This document shows, piece after piece, positions 16,347-26,139 of a stretch of DNA of 64,000 nt (positions are counted from its first letter, which is position 1; each line of letters begins with the position of its first letter). The position numbers and the translations under genes were made by a program. Below the pieces are notes generated by a model that was given only the letters and a program-made list of their open reading frames with translations, ran no database searches and was not told the DNA's origin. The stretch is from Pontibacter pudoricolor. Its GTDB lineage: Bacteria > Bacteroidota > Bacteroidia > Cytophagales > Hymenobacteraceae. Location: positions 2,480,001 through 2,544,000 of the forward strand of contig NZ_CP048106.1 of the NCBI RefSeq assembly GCF_010092985.1, read 5' to 3'.

Positions 16347-16992
16347 CTAATAGAACGTTAATCTCTAGTATAAGCCGGTCTACATCGGTTACACTGGTGC
16401 CTTTATAAACTCCTCTTACCTTGTGCTCTTTATCCACCAGTATAAACTTATCGCTATGTAAAAAGTCTTCAGGTCCACCGGTCTTTTGCAAAGGCAGTTT
16501 AAAACCATTTTGTGCCAGCCTATAGATTTCCTTCTTGTCGCCTGTCAGGAAATGCCATTTTGTAGTATCGGCACTATATTCTGAAGCATACTTTTTTAAT
16601 ACACTAACAGAATCTTCTTCAGGTTTGGTTGTAATAGAAACAAGCGCTATAGTTGGATTGTTCTGGTAAGCATCCTGCACCCGTACTAACTGAGAACTCA
16701 TTTTGCGGCATAGGTCCGGGCAATCCGTGTAAAAAAAGTTTACAACATAAATCTTGACTTGCAGATCGGCCTGCGAAAAAGTAGTATTGCTCTGGTCGGT
16801 AAGTTTAAAATCCTGCACCGTCTGGAAAAGCGTATCGCCTTTCTCGTTAAACAGCACTTCTCCTTTATCATTTGTTTCCGGGTAGTAGCCTTTTACTTTG
16901 AAATGGTGCTCCCCGAAAGTATAGATAAATATAAAAACGAAAATAGGCACTAATATCAGGAGTCCTAACATTAGTGCCTTTATCTTACGCAT
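16324..16992 (-). CDS. SCO1/SenC family copper chaperone
   Basis: The chosen ATG at 16992 yields MRKIKALMLGLLILVPIFVFIFIYTFG, a membrane anchor, and avoids overlapping the subunit IV gene; an upstream in-frame start at 17052 would overlap it. The thioredoxin-like domain has DFKLTDQSNTTFSQADLQ and the copper-binding CPDLC (C-x3-C) in VVNFFYTDCPDLCRKM. The distal His ligand is in EDFLHSDKFILVD. SCO proteins deliver or reduce the CuA site of oxidase subunit II in the periplasm, encoded here by coxB in the same operon. Confidence 0.92.
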   Translation of the reverse strand: MRKIKALMLGLLILVPIFVFIFIYTFGEHHFKVKGYYPETNDKGEVLFNEKGDTLFQTVQDFKLTDQSNTTFSQADLQVKIYVVNFFYTDCPDLCRKMSSQLVRVQDAYQNNPTIALVSITTKPEEDSVSVLKKYASEYSADTTKWHFLTGDKKEIYRLAQNGFKLPLQKTGGPEDFLHSDKFILVDKEHKVRGVYKGTSVTDVDRLILEINVLLDEYSKSK

Positions 16993-17002
16993 GTAGTCTT
17001 GT

Positions 17003-17344
17003 TTATTTGAAATAATTCGTGATCGACTCGAAGTAGTAACTTCCTTCTGCAATTAACGCTACCATAAGCCAGGTTACCAGTGCCATTGGTAAAAGTATAG
17101 ACCATATAAGCACTTTTGACTCGTGCTTTAAGTGCATAAACTCACCTACAATGTAAAATGCTTTGAAAATGGTAAGTATAATAAAGATTGAGTTACGAAC
17201 TGTGCTGGCTTCCATTGTAAAGGCAAATATGAATTCTACCGCCGTTAATGCTACCAGTATGATGAAAGTTCTCCAGATCGCTTTTGTTTGCGGCTTCGGA
17301 ACTTCTGTAGTTGTATTAAAATCTTGTTCGTGATGCGTTGCCAT
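17003..17344 (-). CDS. Cytochrome c oxidase subunit IV-type protein
   Basis: 113 residues with three membrane helices. It has the prokaryotic subunit IV pattern: IWRTFIILVALTAVEFIFAF, then FIILTIFKAFYIVGEFMHLKHESKVLIWSILLPMALVTWL. The KAFYIVGEFMHLKHE block is the family signature. This small subunit packs against subunits I/III and aids assembly or stability. It lies between a subunit III gene (70-bp gap) and SCO. Confidence 0.88.
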   Translation of the reverse strand: MATHHEQDFNTTTEVPKPQTKAIWRTFIILVALTAVEFIFAFTMEASTVRNSIFIILTIFKAFYIVGEFMHLKHESKVLIWSILLPMALVTWLMVALIAEGSYYFESITNYFK

Positions 17345-17414
17345 ATGTTATAACGTTTATACCTGTTTTACTGTGTTAAGCGCTAGGCAGGTAATTAGTT
17401 TATACTTTGTTCTG

Positions 17415-18161
17415 TTAGATCAGGTAGAAGAATGTGAAAACGAATACCCACACAAGGTCAACAAAGTGCCAGTACAGACCAACTTTCTCAACCATCTCGT
17501 AATGTCCGCGTTTGTGGTACACTCCGTTAACAGTATTAATGAATATCATTACCAGCATGATCCAGCCAGTAAATACGTGCGTACCGTGGAAACCTGTGAT
17601 AAAGAAAAACAGGTCGGCAAACAACGGCGGGCCATATTGATTCATGGTCAGGTTAGCGCCCATTATAGTTGTGCCATCGGCTAACTGTAATCCTACGCCA
17701 TCACCTGCAATAAAGTGAGACCATTCCCATGCCTGGCAACCAAGGAAAGTTGCACCAAACAGGATTGTCCAAAGTAACCACTTCTGCACATCATTCTTAT
17801 CCATTCTGTGTCCGGCTTCAACGGCTAGTACCATTGTTACAGAACTCAAAATCAGAATCATGGTCATTAACGCAACGAATGCAAGCGGAAGATCCATGCC
17901 ATGCAGGCCAGGGAATGCATTAAATACTTTTTCAGGTATTGGCCACCATTCTGTAGAGAAAGTGAAATCCTCAGCTTTTCCGGTATAGGCCAGGTTGCTA
18001 TGACGCGACAAACCATAAACGATCAGAAAAGCGCCAAATGTAAATGCATCGGACAGCAGGAAAAACCACATCATGAGTTTTCCATAGCTCGCTTTCAATG
18101 GTTCATTGCCACCATCCCATGTACCTGTATTAGGTGCTTCCAGCGTAGTTGATGTAGACAT
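17415..18161 (-). CDS. Cytochrome c oxidase subunit III (long paralogue)
   Basis: 248 residues and six to seven membrane helices. Family blocks: YGKLMMWFFLLSDAFTFGAFL near the start, LLWTILFGATFLGCQAWEWSHFI, and the hallmark FFITGFHGTHVFTGWIMLVMIF with the HGTHV motif, ending in GLYWHFVDLVWVFVFTFFYLI. Subunit III supports stable proton uptake by subunit I. A second, shorter subunit III gene lies immediately upstream. Tandem subunit III genes are usual in this type of operon, and both chains are probably part of the enzyme. Confidence 0.92.
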   Translation of the reverse strand: MSTSTTLEAPNTGTWDGGNEPLKASYGKLMMWFFLLSDAFTFGAFLIVYGLSRHSNLAYTGKAEDFTFSTEWWPIPEKVFNAFPGLHGMDLPLAFVALMTMILILSSVTMVLAVEAGHRMDKNDVQKWLLWTILFGATFLGCQAWEWSHFIAGDGVGLQLADGTTIMGANLTMNQYGPPLFADLFFFITGFHGTHVFTGWIMLVMIFINTVNGVYHKRGHYEMVEKVGLYWHFVDLVWVFVFTFFYLI

Positions 18162-18181
18162 AGTTTATGTATAAAACGTGT

Positions 18182-18760
18182 TTAGTGATTTACCAGTAAA
18201 AAGAAGTACAAATATAGCCAAAGTCCGCCTAAAAAGTGCCAATACGTAGTACATAACTGCATACGGAGCATTTTTTTGGAGTGTACTTTATATTTAAAGC
18301 TCGCTATCAGCAGGATAGCTAAAAATATTAATCCTGTTATTAAGTGAAAACCGTGAACTCCTGTTAGTACATACAGAAACGAGCCGGCCGGGTTGCTTTC
18401 TGTTCCTCCAAAATACACGTTATTCTGTACCAGGTCTCCCCAGGCACTTAACTGTCCATATAAAAAGACAATTCCTAATGCCATTGTAAGGAACAACATA
18501 AGCTTAACCAAGCCCAGGTTATTCTTTTTGGCAGCAAAGTAAGCCCATTGCATTGTAATACTACTTGCTATAATAACTATAGTATTGATGATGAACATCT
18601 GCGGCAGGTCAAATTCCAGCCAGTTGCCTTCTTCGCGCCTTACTATATAAGCACTTGTAAAAGCTCCGAACATCATCAGGATACTGATAATGATTAACCA
18701 GAGCGAAAATTTAAGCGGGTGAACGCTTCCGGTATTTTGATTTTCTATATTCGTAACCAT
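18182..18760 (-). CDS. Cytochrome c oxidase subunit III (short paralogue)
   Basis: 192 residues, five membrane helices. It carries the same core as its neighbour: LWLIIISILMMFGAFTSAYIV, TMQWAYFAAKKNN, and LTGVHGFHLITGLIFLAILL with HGFH in place of HGTH, ending TTYWHFLGGLWLYLYFFLLV. It lacks the N-terminal extra segment of the 248-residue paralogue. Position just after ctaB and before the long form suggests an old duplication with division of roles. Confidence 0.9.
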   Translation of the reverse strand: MVTNIENQNTGSVHPLKFSLWLIIISILMMFGAFTSAYIVRREEGNWLEFDLPQMFIINTIVIIASSITMQWAYFAAKKNNLGLVKLMLFLTMALGIVFLYGQLSAWGDLVQNNVYFGGTESNPAGSFLYVLTGVHGFHLITGLIFLAILLIASFKYKVHSKKMLRMQLCTTYWHFLGGLWLYLYFFLLVNH

Positions 18761-18762
18761 GG

Positions 18763-19665
18763 TTATAGGTTAACTTTATCTAAAACAAATGCGATCTGTA
18801 CGATCGGTAAATATAAAAATGATCCGAACATGATATTCATCGCTGCTTTTTTAGTGCAGGTACGCATGAGATAAAATGTTTGGGCCAGGAACAGTACGCC
18901 ACAAACTACAGCTATAAGCGCTGAGGTTGTTCCTGTCATACCAAACTGCAATGGTAACAGGCTAAACGGAATCAGTACTAAGGTATAGATCATGATCTGG
19001 ATAGCTGTTTTAAGGTTTTTCCCGCCAGCCATTGGCAGCATTTTAAACCCTGCTTTCTTATAATCATCATCCAACACCCAGGCAATAGCCCAAAAATGCG
19101 GGAACTGCCACATAAACTGAATTCCGAATAATATCCAGGCTTCTACTCCCAACACTCCTGTTGCAGCCACCCAACCAATTAGCGGAGGCATTGCTCCTGG
19201 AATTGCTCCAACAAATACACAGATCGGGCTGATACGCTTAAGTGGCGTATAAACAAATCCGTATAGTACAAGCGAAAGTAACGATAAAGCAGCTGTCAGT
19301 ACATTAAAAGTATATCCAAGAATCAGTAATCCTGCTACACCTGTAATTATACAGACACCAATTGCTTCAGCTACACTAACCTGCCCGGTTGGCAATGGTC
19401 GCTTCGCTGTACGTTTCATAAGTTTGTCGTACTCTCTTTCAATGATCTGGTTTATAATGTTAGCAGATCCTGTTACCAGTAATCCACCAATCATTACAAG
19501 AGCTATCTCCCAGTAAGTAGCTACTGGCCTGCCAAGTATAAACCCGATAGCACTGGAAAAAGAGACCGTAAAGCTTAGCCTGAACTTCAGTAACTTGAAA
19601 TATGCTGAGGCTTTAGTTCCCATTCCAATTTGAGGCAGTAGCGCTTTCTTTTCTTCAATCAACAT
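18763..19665 (-). CDS. ctaB: Protoheme IX farnesyltransferase (heme O synthase)
   Basis: This UbiA-family membrane prenyltransferase adds farnesyl to heme B, giving heme O, the precursor of the heme A used by the aa3 oxidase in this operon. It has about eight helices. Motifs include the first Asp-rich site NIINQIIEREYDKLMKRTAKRPLPTG and the loop YTPLKRISPICVFVGAIPGAMPPLIGW; further on comes FMWQFPHFWAIAWVLDDDYKKAGFKMLP. I use the ATG at 19665; a GTG three bases upstream overlaps the ctaA stop (TAGTGATG), so initiation is probably coupled to ctaA termination. Confidence 0.95.
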   Translation of the reverse strand: MLIEEKKALLPQIGMGTKASAYFKLLKFRLSFTVSFSSAIGFILGRPVATYWEIALVMIGGLLVTGSANIINQIIEREYDKLMKRTAKRPLPTGQVSVAEAIGVCIITGVAGLLILGYTFNVLTAALSLLSLVLYGFVYTPLKRISPICVFVGAIPGAMPPLIGWVAATGVLGVEAWILFGIQFMWQFPHFWAIAWVLDDDYKKAGFKMLPMAGGKNLKTAIQIMIYTLVLIPFSLLPLQFGMTGTTSALIAVVCGVLFLAQTFYLMRTCTKKAAMNIMFGSFLYLPIVQIAFVLDKVNL

Positions 19666-19667
19666 CA

Positions 19668-20741
19668 CTATACTATAGCTACCGACTTTTTATGCACCCT
19701 TTTAGATGCGTAATAATAAATTATCAGAATCATGAACTCCGCTCCGAACAATAACGCTGCAAACGTTAAATGAAGTGGTTGCATTACCGATGGCATTGCA
19801 AAGTAGGTCAGAATAACACCGAAGATAACCTCTGCAAGAACTATAAAAAGCATCACATTGGTCCAACGGGTTAATCTTTGGTCTTTTAGTTGATAGATCA
19901 GGTAAGCAAGATATACATGCATACCCACAACAACTATAGAAAAAGACCGGTGTATATAAAAACTTAAACCGAGGTTGTCAATCCACTCAGCGCGGAGCGC
20001 ATCCCCCATGGTAAAAGCAACTATATCTATTTCTTCTCTGATCTGAGTTCCGAGCAGTATCTGTCCGAACGTAGTTAACAGTACTGCCCAGATCATTACA
20101 TTCAGCCTGCTGCTGAATGGTAAGGTTGTTTTTTTATCACGTTCTCTTACTCTTACTACAGCATACTGCAACAAAGCTACAAGAACCAGCGCAAGCGCCA
20201 TATGTATCGTAATCGTTATCGGTAACAGATTGGTCGATACAACAATAGACCCCAACCACCCTTCTATGCCAACGAGTATAAAACTAGCCAGAGATAAATA
20301 GAAAACAGAAGGGTCAGATTTTAGAAAAGGTATGGCGTAGAGTAAGGTCAGAAATATCAGAATACCTATGCCAACACCAACCAGTCTGTTAAGATACTCT
20401 ATCCAGGTTTTGGTTACGTTAAACTCAGTTTCGATGTACTGACTCGGATGTGTAAAGATATACGCTGCTACCTTTTCAAATCCCGCCTTATCCAGGTATC
20501 CTGCCAGTTTCTGATTCTTCTCTATCCTCTGCTTTTTGTATACCTCAAGGTAATCTTCTGGCAATTGGTTAACATTAGTTGGAGGAACCCAACTTCCAAA
20601 GCACTTTGGCCAGTCTGGACAACCCATCCCCGATCCCGTGCTTCTGACGATTCCTCCAACTAAGATTAGAAAGTAAACAGCAATTACTGTAAGTACCCCT
20701 ATTCTTCTAAATTTTTGTTCCTTAGAAGATTTATTAACCAT
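19668..20741 (-). CDS. ctaA: Heme A synthase (COX15/CtaA family)
   Basis: 357 residues with eight membrane helices. CtaA oxidises the C8 methyl of heme O to formyl, giving heme A. The N-terminal block VGGIVRSTGSGMGCPDWPKCFGSWVPP is diagnostic, with the CxxxxxC loop. It is followed by EYLNRLVGVGIGILIF, THMALAL-type histidine helices (ITIHMALALVLVALLQY), the second-half repeat YIHRSFSIVVVGMHVYL, and MQPLHLTFAALLFGAE. Heme-binding histidines are visible in each. It sits 8 bp after coxA and directly before ctaB. Confidence 0.95.
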   Translation of the reverse strand: MVNKSSKEQKFRRIGVLTVIAVYFLILVGGIVRSTGSGMGCPDWPKCFGSWVPPTNVNQLPEDYLEVYKKQRIEKNQKLAGYLDKAGFEKVAAYIFTHPSQYIETEFNVTKTWIEYLNRLVGVGIGILIFLTLLYAIPFLKSDPSVFYLSLASFILVGIEGWLGSIVVSTNLLPITITIHMALALVLVALLQYAVVRVRERDKKTTLPFSSRLNVMIWAVLLTTFGQILLGTQIREEIDIVAFTMGDALRAEWIDNLGLSFYIHRSFSIVVVGMHVYLAYLIYQLKDQRLTRWTNVMLFIVLAEVIFGVILTYFAMPSVMQPLHLTFAALLFGAEFMILIIYYYASKRVHKKSVAIV

Positions 20742-20749
20742 TTATGAAA

Positions 20750-22579
20750 TTACTCTAGAACTCTCTCCTGTGGCAGGTTAGATGACTGCGTCTCTGAGAA
20801 AGGTACGTTCTGCGGAATAAAGTCTTCAGCTGCACCCGGCTTGCTATAATCGTAAGGCCATCTGTAAACAGCTGGGATCTCACCTGGCCAGTTACCGTGT
20901 CCCGGATTTACTGGTGTTGTCCACTCAAGCGTGTTAGAATGCCATGGGTTAAGTGATGCTCTTCTTCCTTTAAACATGCTGTAAATGAAGTTGAACAGGA
21001 ACAAGAACTGCGCTGTAAAACCAATTATTGCAGCAATACTAATGAAAGTATTAAGATCAGTGAACATGTTAAATGTTTCGAAACCTGTCCAGTTGTAGTA
21101 TCTTCTTGGGAAGCCTGCAATACCTACATAGTGCATAGGCATAAACACCAGGTAAACAGCAATGAATGTTAACCAGAAATGAACAAATCCCATTTTCTCA
21201 TCCATCATTCTGCCGAACATCTTAGGGAACCAGTGATAAATACCGCAGAACATACCGAAGAATGCTGCTGCTCCCATTACAAGGTGGAAGTGAGCTACTA
21301 CAAAGTATGTATCGTGTAGCTGAATATCAAGTGCTGAGTTACCAAGAATAATACCTGTTAAACCACCTGAAATAAACAGGGATACGAAACCGATGGCGAA
21401 CATCATGGCTGATGTAAAGCGGATGTTACCCCTCCACAGTGTGGCTATCCAGTTAAATACTTTCACGGCCGAAGGTACAGCAATGATCAGTGTCAGGAAC
21501 ATGAAGACCGATCCTAAGAAAGGATTCATACCTGTTACGAACATGTGGTGTGCCCAGACTACGAAAGAAAGTACCGCAATACCCAGCATTGAGCCGATCA
21601 TGGCTCTGTAACCAAATATAGGTTTGCGTGAATTAGTAGCGATAACTTCAGAAACGATACCGAAGGTTGGAAGGATTACAATGTAAACTTCAGGGTGACC
21701 TAAGAACCAGAACAAGTGCTGGAACAGAATCGGGCTACCTCCTGTGTTTGATAAAGCCTGTCCGGCAATATAAATATCAGATAAGAAGAAGCTGGTTCCG
21801 AAGCTACGGTCGAATATAAGAAGCAGTGCAGCTGATAAAAGTACTGGGAAAGATAACAAACCCAGGATTGCTGTTAACGTAAAAGCCCAGATTGTAAGAG
21901 GAAGTTTTGTCATAGACATCCCCTTTGTTCTAAGGTTAATAACTGTTGTTATATAGTTAACACCTCCCAGCAGCTGAGAAATAATAAATAGCGCCATGCT
22001 TATCAACCATAAGGTCATACCAGTACCTGAACCCTGGATAGCCTGCGGTAAAGCACTTAATGGAGGATAAATGGTCCATCCACCACCTGCAGGACCTGAA
22101 TCAAGGAACAATGAGGTAAACATGATGATACTTGCCAGGAAGAAAATCCAGAAAGACAGCATGTTCATAAACCCTGATGCCATGTCGCGCGCACCGATCT
22201 GAAGCGGAATAAGGAAGTTACTGAAAGTACCACTTAAGCCAGCAGTAAGAACGAAGAACACCATGATTGTACCGTGCATAGTAACCATTGCCAGGTAAAA
22301 TTCCGGGTCAATTTTTCCGTTTTGCACCCATCCACCCAGAATCGGCTCCAGGAAAGTAAAGGTAGCTTCAGGCCATCCTAACTGTAAGCGGAACAGAACT
22401 GAAAGGAAACCACCGATGAAAGCCCATAAAATACCCATGAAAAGATATTGCTTGGCAATAATCTTATGATCAAGGCTAAAAATGTACTTTTCAAAAAAAT
22501 TCAAATCGTGATGATGATCATGCTCTTCATGGCCATGATGCATATCAGTCTGGTTAATAGCGATATCTGTACTAGACAT
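20750..22579 (-). CDS. coxA: Cytochrome c oxidase subunit I
   Basis: 609 residues, about 12 helices; the catalytic subunit holding heme a and the heme a3-CuB centre, which reduces O2 and pumps protons. Visible motifs: YLAMVTMHGTIMVFFVLTAG (heme a ligand His); WFLGHPEVYIVILPTFGIVSEV, with the CuB His and the cross-linked Tyr of A-type oxidases; VWAHHMFVTGMNP, with the other two CuB histidines; and YFVVAHFHLVMGA, with the heme a3 and heme a ligands. The N terminus is unusually His-rich (HHGHEEHDHHHDLNFFEKYI). It follows coxB by 18 bp. Confidence 0.98.
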   Translation of the reverse strand: MSSTDIAINQTDMHHGHEEHDHHHDLNFFEKYIFSLDHKIIAKQYLFMGILWAFIGGFLSVLFRLQLGWPEATFTFLEPILGGWVQNGKIDPEFYLAMVTMHGTIMVFFVLTAGLSGTFSNFLIPLQIGARDMASGFMNMLSFWIFFLASIIMFTSLFLDSGPAGGGWTIYPPLSALPQAIQGSGTGMTLWLISMALFIISQLLGGVNYITTVINLRTKGMSMTKLPLTIWAFTLTAILGLLSFPVLLSAALLLIFDRSFGTSFFLSDIYIAGQALSNTGGSPILFQHLFWFLGHPEVYIVILPTFGIVSEVIATNSRKPIFGYRAMIGSMLGIAVLSFVVWAHHMFVTGMNPFLGSVFMFLTLIIAVPSAVKVFNWIATLWRGNIRFTSAMMFAIGFVSLFISGGLTGIILGNSALDIQLHDTYFVVAHFHLVMGAAAFFGMFCGIYHWFPKMFGRMMDEKMGFVHFWLTFIAVYLVFMPMHYVGIAGFPRRYYNWTGFETFNMFTDLNTFISIAAIIGFTAQFLFLFNFIYSMFKGRRASLNPWHSNTLEWTTPVNPGHGNWPGEIPAVYRWPYDYSKPGAAEDFIPQNVPFSETQSSNLPQERVLE

Positions 22580-22597
22580 TTTCTAAGTATTTAAATG

Positions 22598-23665
22598 CTA
22601 TAATTCTGTTTTCTCTTCCTCTGCCGCAGCATCCAATCTTGTTGCAGGCTGATCAGCCTTAGTAGTCTGGAATTTTGCTACTACATCCGGGTTCTGTGAC
22701 GCAAAGGCCTTCTGCCCTGCTAACCAAGCTTCATAATCTTCTGGCTCATCAACTACAACTACATAACGCATTGCAAAGTGACCACGGCCGCAGATTTCAG
22801 TACAAGCTAGCTCATACTTAAATTCAGGATTGCCAGTCTCATTTTGCATTTCACTAGTAGTCTTGGTTGGAACAAACCATAACTTTGTAGGCATTCCCGG
22901 TACAGCATCCATCTTCTGACGGAAGTGAGGTAGGAATACACTGTGGATCACATCTCTAGAACGAATCTTAAATAACACAGGTTTACCTTTTGGAATATGT
23001 AACTCCAATGGGTTAACTATATCATCCTGTGCATTCGGATCAGAAAAATCAATACCAAATTCATTGGTTGCATCTATCAGAGACGTCTTTGTAATACCTA
23101 GTTTCCCATCAGCACCAGGATATCTTACCATCCAGTTAAACTGCTTACCCATAACTTCTACTACAACTGCATCAGCAGGGGCAGCACTGGTAATGTTGGT
23201 CCAGGTTTTCCAGCCGGCAAATACCAGAATTGCCATTACAACGGCCGGGATCATTGTCCAGATCAGCTCCAGTTTGTTATTGTGCGGGTAATAATAGGCA
23301 CGCTTTTCATCCTGATGCTGGTATTTATAAGAATACCAGAACAGAAGCACTTGTGTGATAACAAACACGATACCGATGATGATCATCGTTGTCCAGAATA
23401 GCTCATCTGTCCATTCACCGTGTACTGATGCCAACGGCTGGTTCATATCATCCCATGATGCAGAGAAAGACCAGGCAAAGGCTATACCACCTATTATCAT
23501 GAATAGTAGCAGAAGCATACTGTTCACTTTATTGCTTGTTTTAGTTGTACCTACTGCTCTCTGAGAGGAACCTCTGAATATAGATGCCAGCGTCCCGATC
23601 CTGAAAAGAAGGAAAAGAACGACGAAAAGCAGAAGTATGGATAAACCAATAGCGATCGTAATCAT
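22598..23665 (-). CDS. coxB: Cytochrome c oxidase subunit II (CuA, no fused cytochrome c)
   Basis: 355 residues. An additional N-terminal helix (MITIAIGLSILLLFVVLFLLF) precedes the usual two-helix hairpin, then the cupredoxin domain with EVMGKQFNWMVRYPGADG and the CuA site CTEICGRGHFAMRY. No CxxCH is present, so this is aa3 and not caa3; electrons must come from a separate cytochrome c domain, most likely those encoded by actA or actE upstream in the same operon. A roughly 50-residue tail after the CuA domain ends in Ala/Glu-rich sequence. Confidence 0.96.
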   Translation of the reverse strand: MITIAIGLSILLLFVVLFLLFRIGTLASIFRGSSQRAVGTTKTSNKVNSMLLLLFMIIGGIAFAWSFSASWDDMNQPLASVHGEWTDELFWTTMIIIGIVFVITQVLLFWYSYKYQHQDEKRAYYYPHNNKLELIWTMIPAVVMAILVFAGWKTWTNITSAAPADAVVVEVMGKQFNWMVRYPGADGKLGITKTSLIDATNEFGIDFSDPNAQDDIVNPLELHIPKGKPVLFKIRSRDVIHSVFLPHFRQKMDAVPGMPTKLWFVPTKTTSEMQNETGNPEFKYELACTEICGRGHFAMRYVVVVDEPEDYEAWLAGQKAFASQNPDVVAKFQTTKADQPATRLDAAAEEEKTEL

Positions 23666-23689
23666 TGTATTGTGTTTTTAGTATTATCT

Positions 23690-24949
23690 CTAAACGTGAT
23701 GGTGTATACTTTCTTCCAGGAACGGGTGATTAGCAGGTACCAGAGAGGCTTTTGTAAGTCCTTTCGTAAATACCAGTAAGAATATTCCCAGGAAGATAAG
23801 CGTTGTTCCAATCTCAATGAAACCGATACCCGCGTCGCCGCGCATAGTCCCCGGCATCATCATCAGGTAAAAGTCCAACCAGTGACCAACTAGAATTGCA
23901 ATCATTACAATTTTCAGCATGATCATCTGACGTTTTGCATCTCTCGTCATTAACACCAGGAACGGGAATACAAAGTTGACAAGAAGGTTCACAAAGAATA
24001 CCCACTTAAAGTTCGGTCCTAAGCGCTCTAGGAAGTAGATTGATTCTTCCGGAATGTTTGCATACCAGATCAGCATGAACTGAGAGAACCAGATATATGT
24101 CCAGAAGATAGAGAACGCAAATACAAACTTACCCAGATCATGCAGGTGATTCGCATTAACCATTTTAAGGTAACCATTCTGCTTCAGGAAAACTACGGTT
24201 AGCGTGATAGCTGCTAAACCAGATACGAACCAGCTTGCAAACACATACCAGCCAAACATTGTAGAATACCAGTGTGTATCAATAGACAGTACCCAGTCCC
24301 AGGCAGCCATAGAAGAAGATACTCCGAACACTACCAGGAACATAGCTGAAACAGTTATGCTCTTATGATAGAAAGATGTTCCTCCATGCAGGTCTTCATT
24401 AATGGATAATCTTCTCAACCAGTTAAAGAACAATATCCAAAGCGCGAAGAAAAGAATCATTCTGATCAGGAAGAACCAAAAGTTCAGGTAACCTGATTTT
24501 CCGGAAATGATTGGGTCATAGCGCGGATCATTCACATCATAAAGATAGTCATGTGTCCAATGGAAGATATCGTGACCACCAAATAGGAAGATAACGATCA
24601 TGATAAGACCGCCTATAGGTAAAAAGTAACCTAAAGCTTCCGGAATACGCTTGATAAGAACTGACCAGCCTGCATATGCAACATACTGAACAGCTACAAA
24701 GAATACACCTACAATCGCAATGCCTGTAAAGTATACGTTATTTAACCAAAGGTTTATGAACAAGCGCTTCGTCCAGGAAGCTGCTTCGTGACCTGCTGCT
24801 GCAGCTTCACCATGTCCTTCACCATGTTCCGCTCCACCACCGGCAGCCATTAATAGTATCCCTGCTATTAACAGGACAACACCTATGGCTATCATTAAGA
24901 AAAACTTGTTATTTGTTTTTCGTGGTATAATGAGTCTTTCTTCTGTCAT
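23690..24949 (-). CDS. actF: Alternative complex III subunit ActF
   Basis: I take the ATG at 24949 (MTEERLIIPRKTNNKFF); a TTG nine bases upstream is less likely. About 419 residues with ten helices. A Gly/His/Glu-rich loop (GGGAEHGEGHGEAAAAGHEAA) follows the first helix. The segments LSINEDLHGGTSFYHKSITVSAMFLVVFGVSSSMAAWDWVLSIDTHWYSTMFGWYVFASWFV and FSIFWTYIWFSQFMLIWYANIPEESIYF match ActF, the NrfD-like quinol-side subunit paralogous to ActC. It ends with HHHV. It follows actE by 26 bp. Confidence 0.93.
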   Translation of the reverse strand: MTEERLIIPRKTNNKFFLMIAIGVVLLIAGILLMAAGGGAEHGEGHGEAAAAGHEAASWTKRLFINLWLNNVYFTGIAIVGVFFVAVQYVAYAGWSVLIKRIPEALGYFLPIGGLIMIVIFLFGGHDIFHWTHDYLYDVNDPRYDPIISGKSGYLNFWFFLIRMILFFALWILFFNWLRRLSINEDLHGGTSFYHKSITVSAMFLVVFGVSSSMAAWDWVLSIDTHWYSTMFGWYVFASWFVSGLAAITLTVVFLKQNGYLKMVNANHLHDLGKFVFAFSIFWTYIWFSQFMLIWYANIPEESIYFLERLGPNFKWVFFVNLLVNFVFPFLVLMTRDAKRQMIMLKIVMIAILVGHWLDFYLMMMPGTMRGDAGIGFIEIGTTLIFLGIFLLVFTKGLTKASLVPANHPFLEESIHHHV

Positions 24950-24975
24950 TATTCTCAAAAATTAATGCTTCAGTC

Positions 24976-25623
24976 TTAATTATTAGGTGTTGCTGTTTGT
25001 GTTTGTGCTGAAGTTGTATCTCCTGCCGCTTCCGTCGCTTCAACAGTTGTGCCTGTTTCGCCTTTCTGCAATTGCTGAACATACATTACAATTTTCCAGC
25101 GTTCGTTCGGGTCTACCTGTGAAGCGTGAGGCATCATTCTGCCACGCCCGTTTGTGATAACATGGTAGATATGTCCGCCTGGTAACTCAGCTACTCTGCC
25201 TGCAGTATAGGAAGGTACACCTTTGAATTTCTGTCCAACCAAGCCCTGGCCGTCACCTTGTTCACCATGGCAAGGTGAGCAGAAGCGTGTATAAAGGATC
25301 TTACCTTCTGCCAGGTTTGCACTGGTTCTTTCCAATGGATTTACCAATTCATTACCTGCAGCCTCAGCATTATCAGCTGAAAGATACATATTATAACCCT
25401 GTTTGCCTCGCGCTACTGTTCCGACTGCTGGCTGACGCATATTCATGCCGCCCGGGTTAAACTTATTTTCTTTAATCTGTGAATATGGATCGAGTGCAAC
25501 AGAATGATACATATCCGGTGCATATTCCAGACCTGGGTCTTGCTCGTTACTGCAGGCTACCAGCATTGCAGCAGAGAAGAAAACAGCAGAGGCTTTTACG
25601 CCTATATTCATGAAATTTTTCAT
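24976..25623 (-). CDS. actE: Alternative complex III subunit ActE, monoheme cytochrome c lipoprotein
   Basis: 215 residues. The signal ends in a lipobox (AAMLVAC-S, Cys about residue 24), so the mature chain is lipid-anchored on the periplasmic side. The cytochrome domain has NLAEGKILYTRFCSPCHGEQGDGQG, one CxxCH heme site, and a likely axial Met in GRGRMMPHASQV. The C-terminal tail is Thr/Ala/Gln-rich. It passes electrons out of the complex towards cytochrome oxidase. The start overlaps the actD stop (TAATG). Confidence 0.93.
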   Translation of the reverse strand: MKNFMNIGVKASAVFFSAAMLVACSNEQDPGLEYAPDMYHSVALDPYSQIKENKFNPGGMNMRQPAVGTVARGKQGYNMYLSADNAEAAGNELVNPLERTSANLAEGKILYTRFCSPCHGEQGDGQGLVGQKFKGVPSYTAGRVAELPGGHIYHVITNGRGRMMPHASQVDPNERWKIVMYVQQLQKGETGTTVEATEAAGDTTSAQTQTATPNN

Positions 25624-26139
25624 TACTTGATTACCTCCTTCTCGTTTACTTCGATTGCACCGTTTGAACGAAGCAGGTTATTCAGTGCTGACATGTCAGT
25701 TACTCCTTCCTTAACTTCGATCGCCATTACAAACTTATCATCTGTAGAGCGCTTGTCGAAAACATTCACTTTGAAAGATGGCTTCAGTCGTGATACGATA
25801 AAGAATGTGATCACCATACCGAAAGCAGAACACAGAACCGTTAACTCAAATGTTACCGGGATAAATGCCGGAATTGCAATGTGCGGCTTACCACCAATAA
25901 TCATTGGCCAGTCAAAGCCCAGCATCCAGATCTGCATCCAAAGTGCAAAAGATGTTCCGAACAGTCCGCAAAAGAAAGCTACGATCGGAAGTCTTGAACG
26001 CTTAATACCTAATACATCATCAATACCGTGTACCGGGTATGGCGAGAATACGTCATATATCTTAGTACCGGCAGCCCGTACGTTTTCGATGGCTTCTAAA
26101 AGCACATCCTCATCATCGTAGATACCTAAAACAAACTTC

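Noticed and set aside
22598..23665. Possible caa3-type subunit II with fused cytochrome c
   Set aside because: There is no CxxCH anywhere in the protein; only the CuA site is present.
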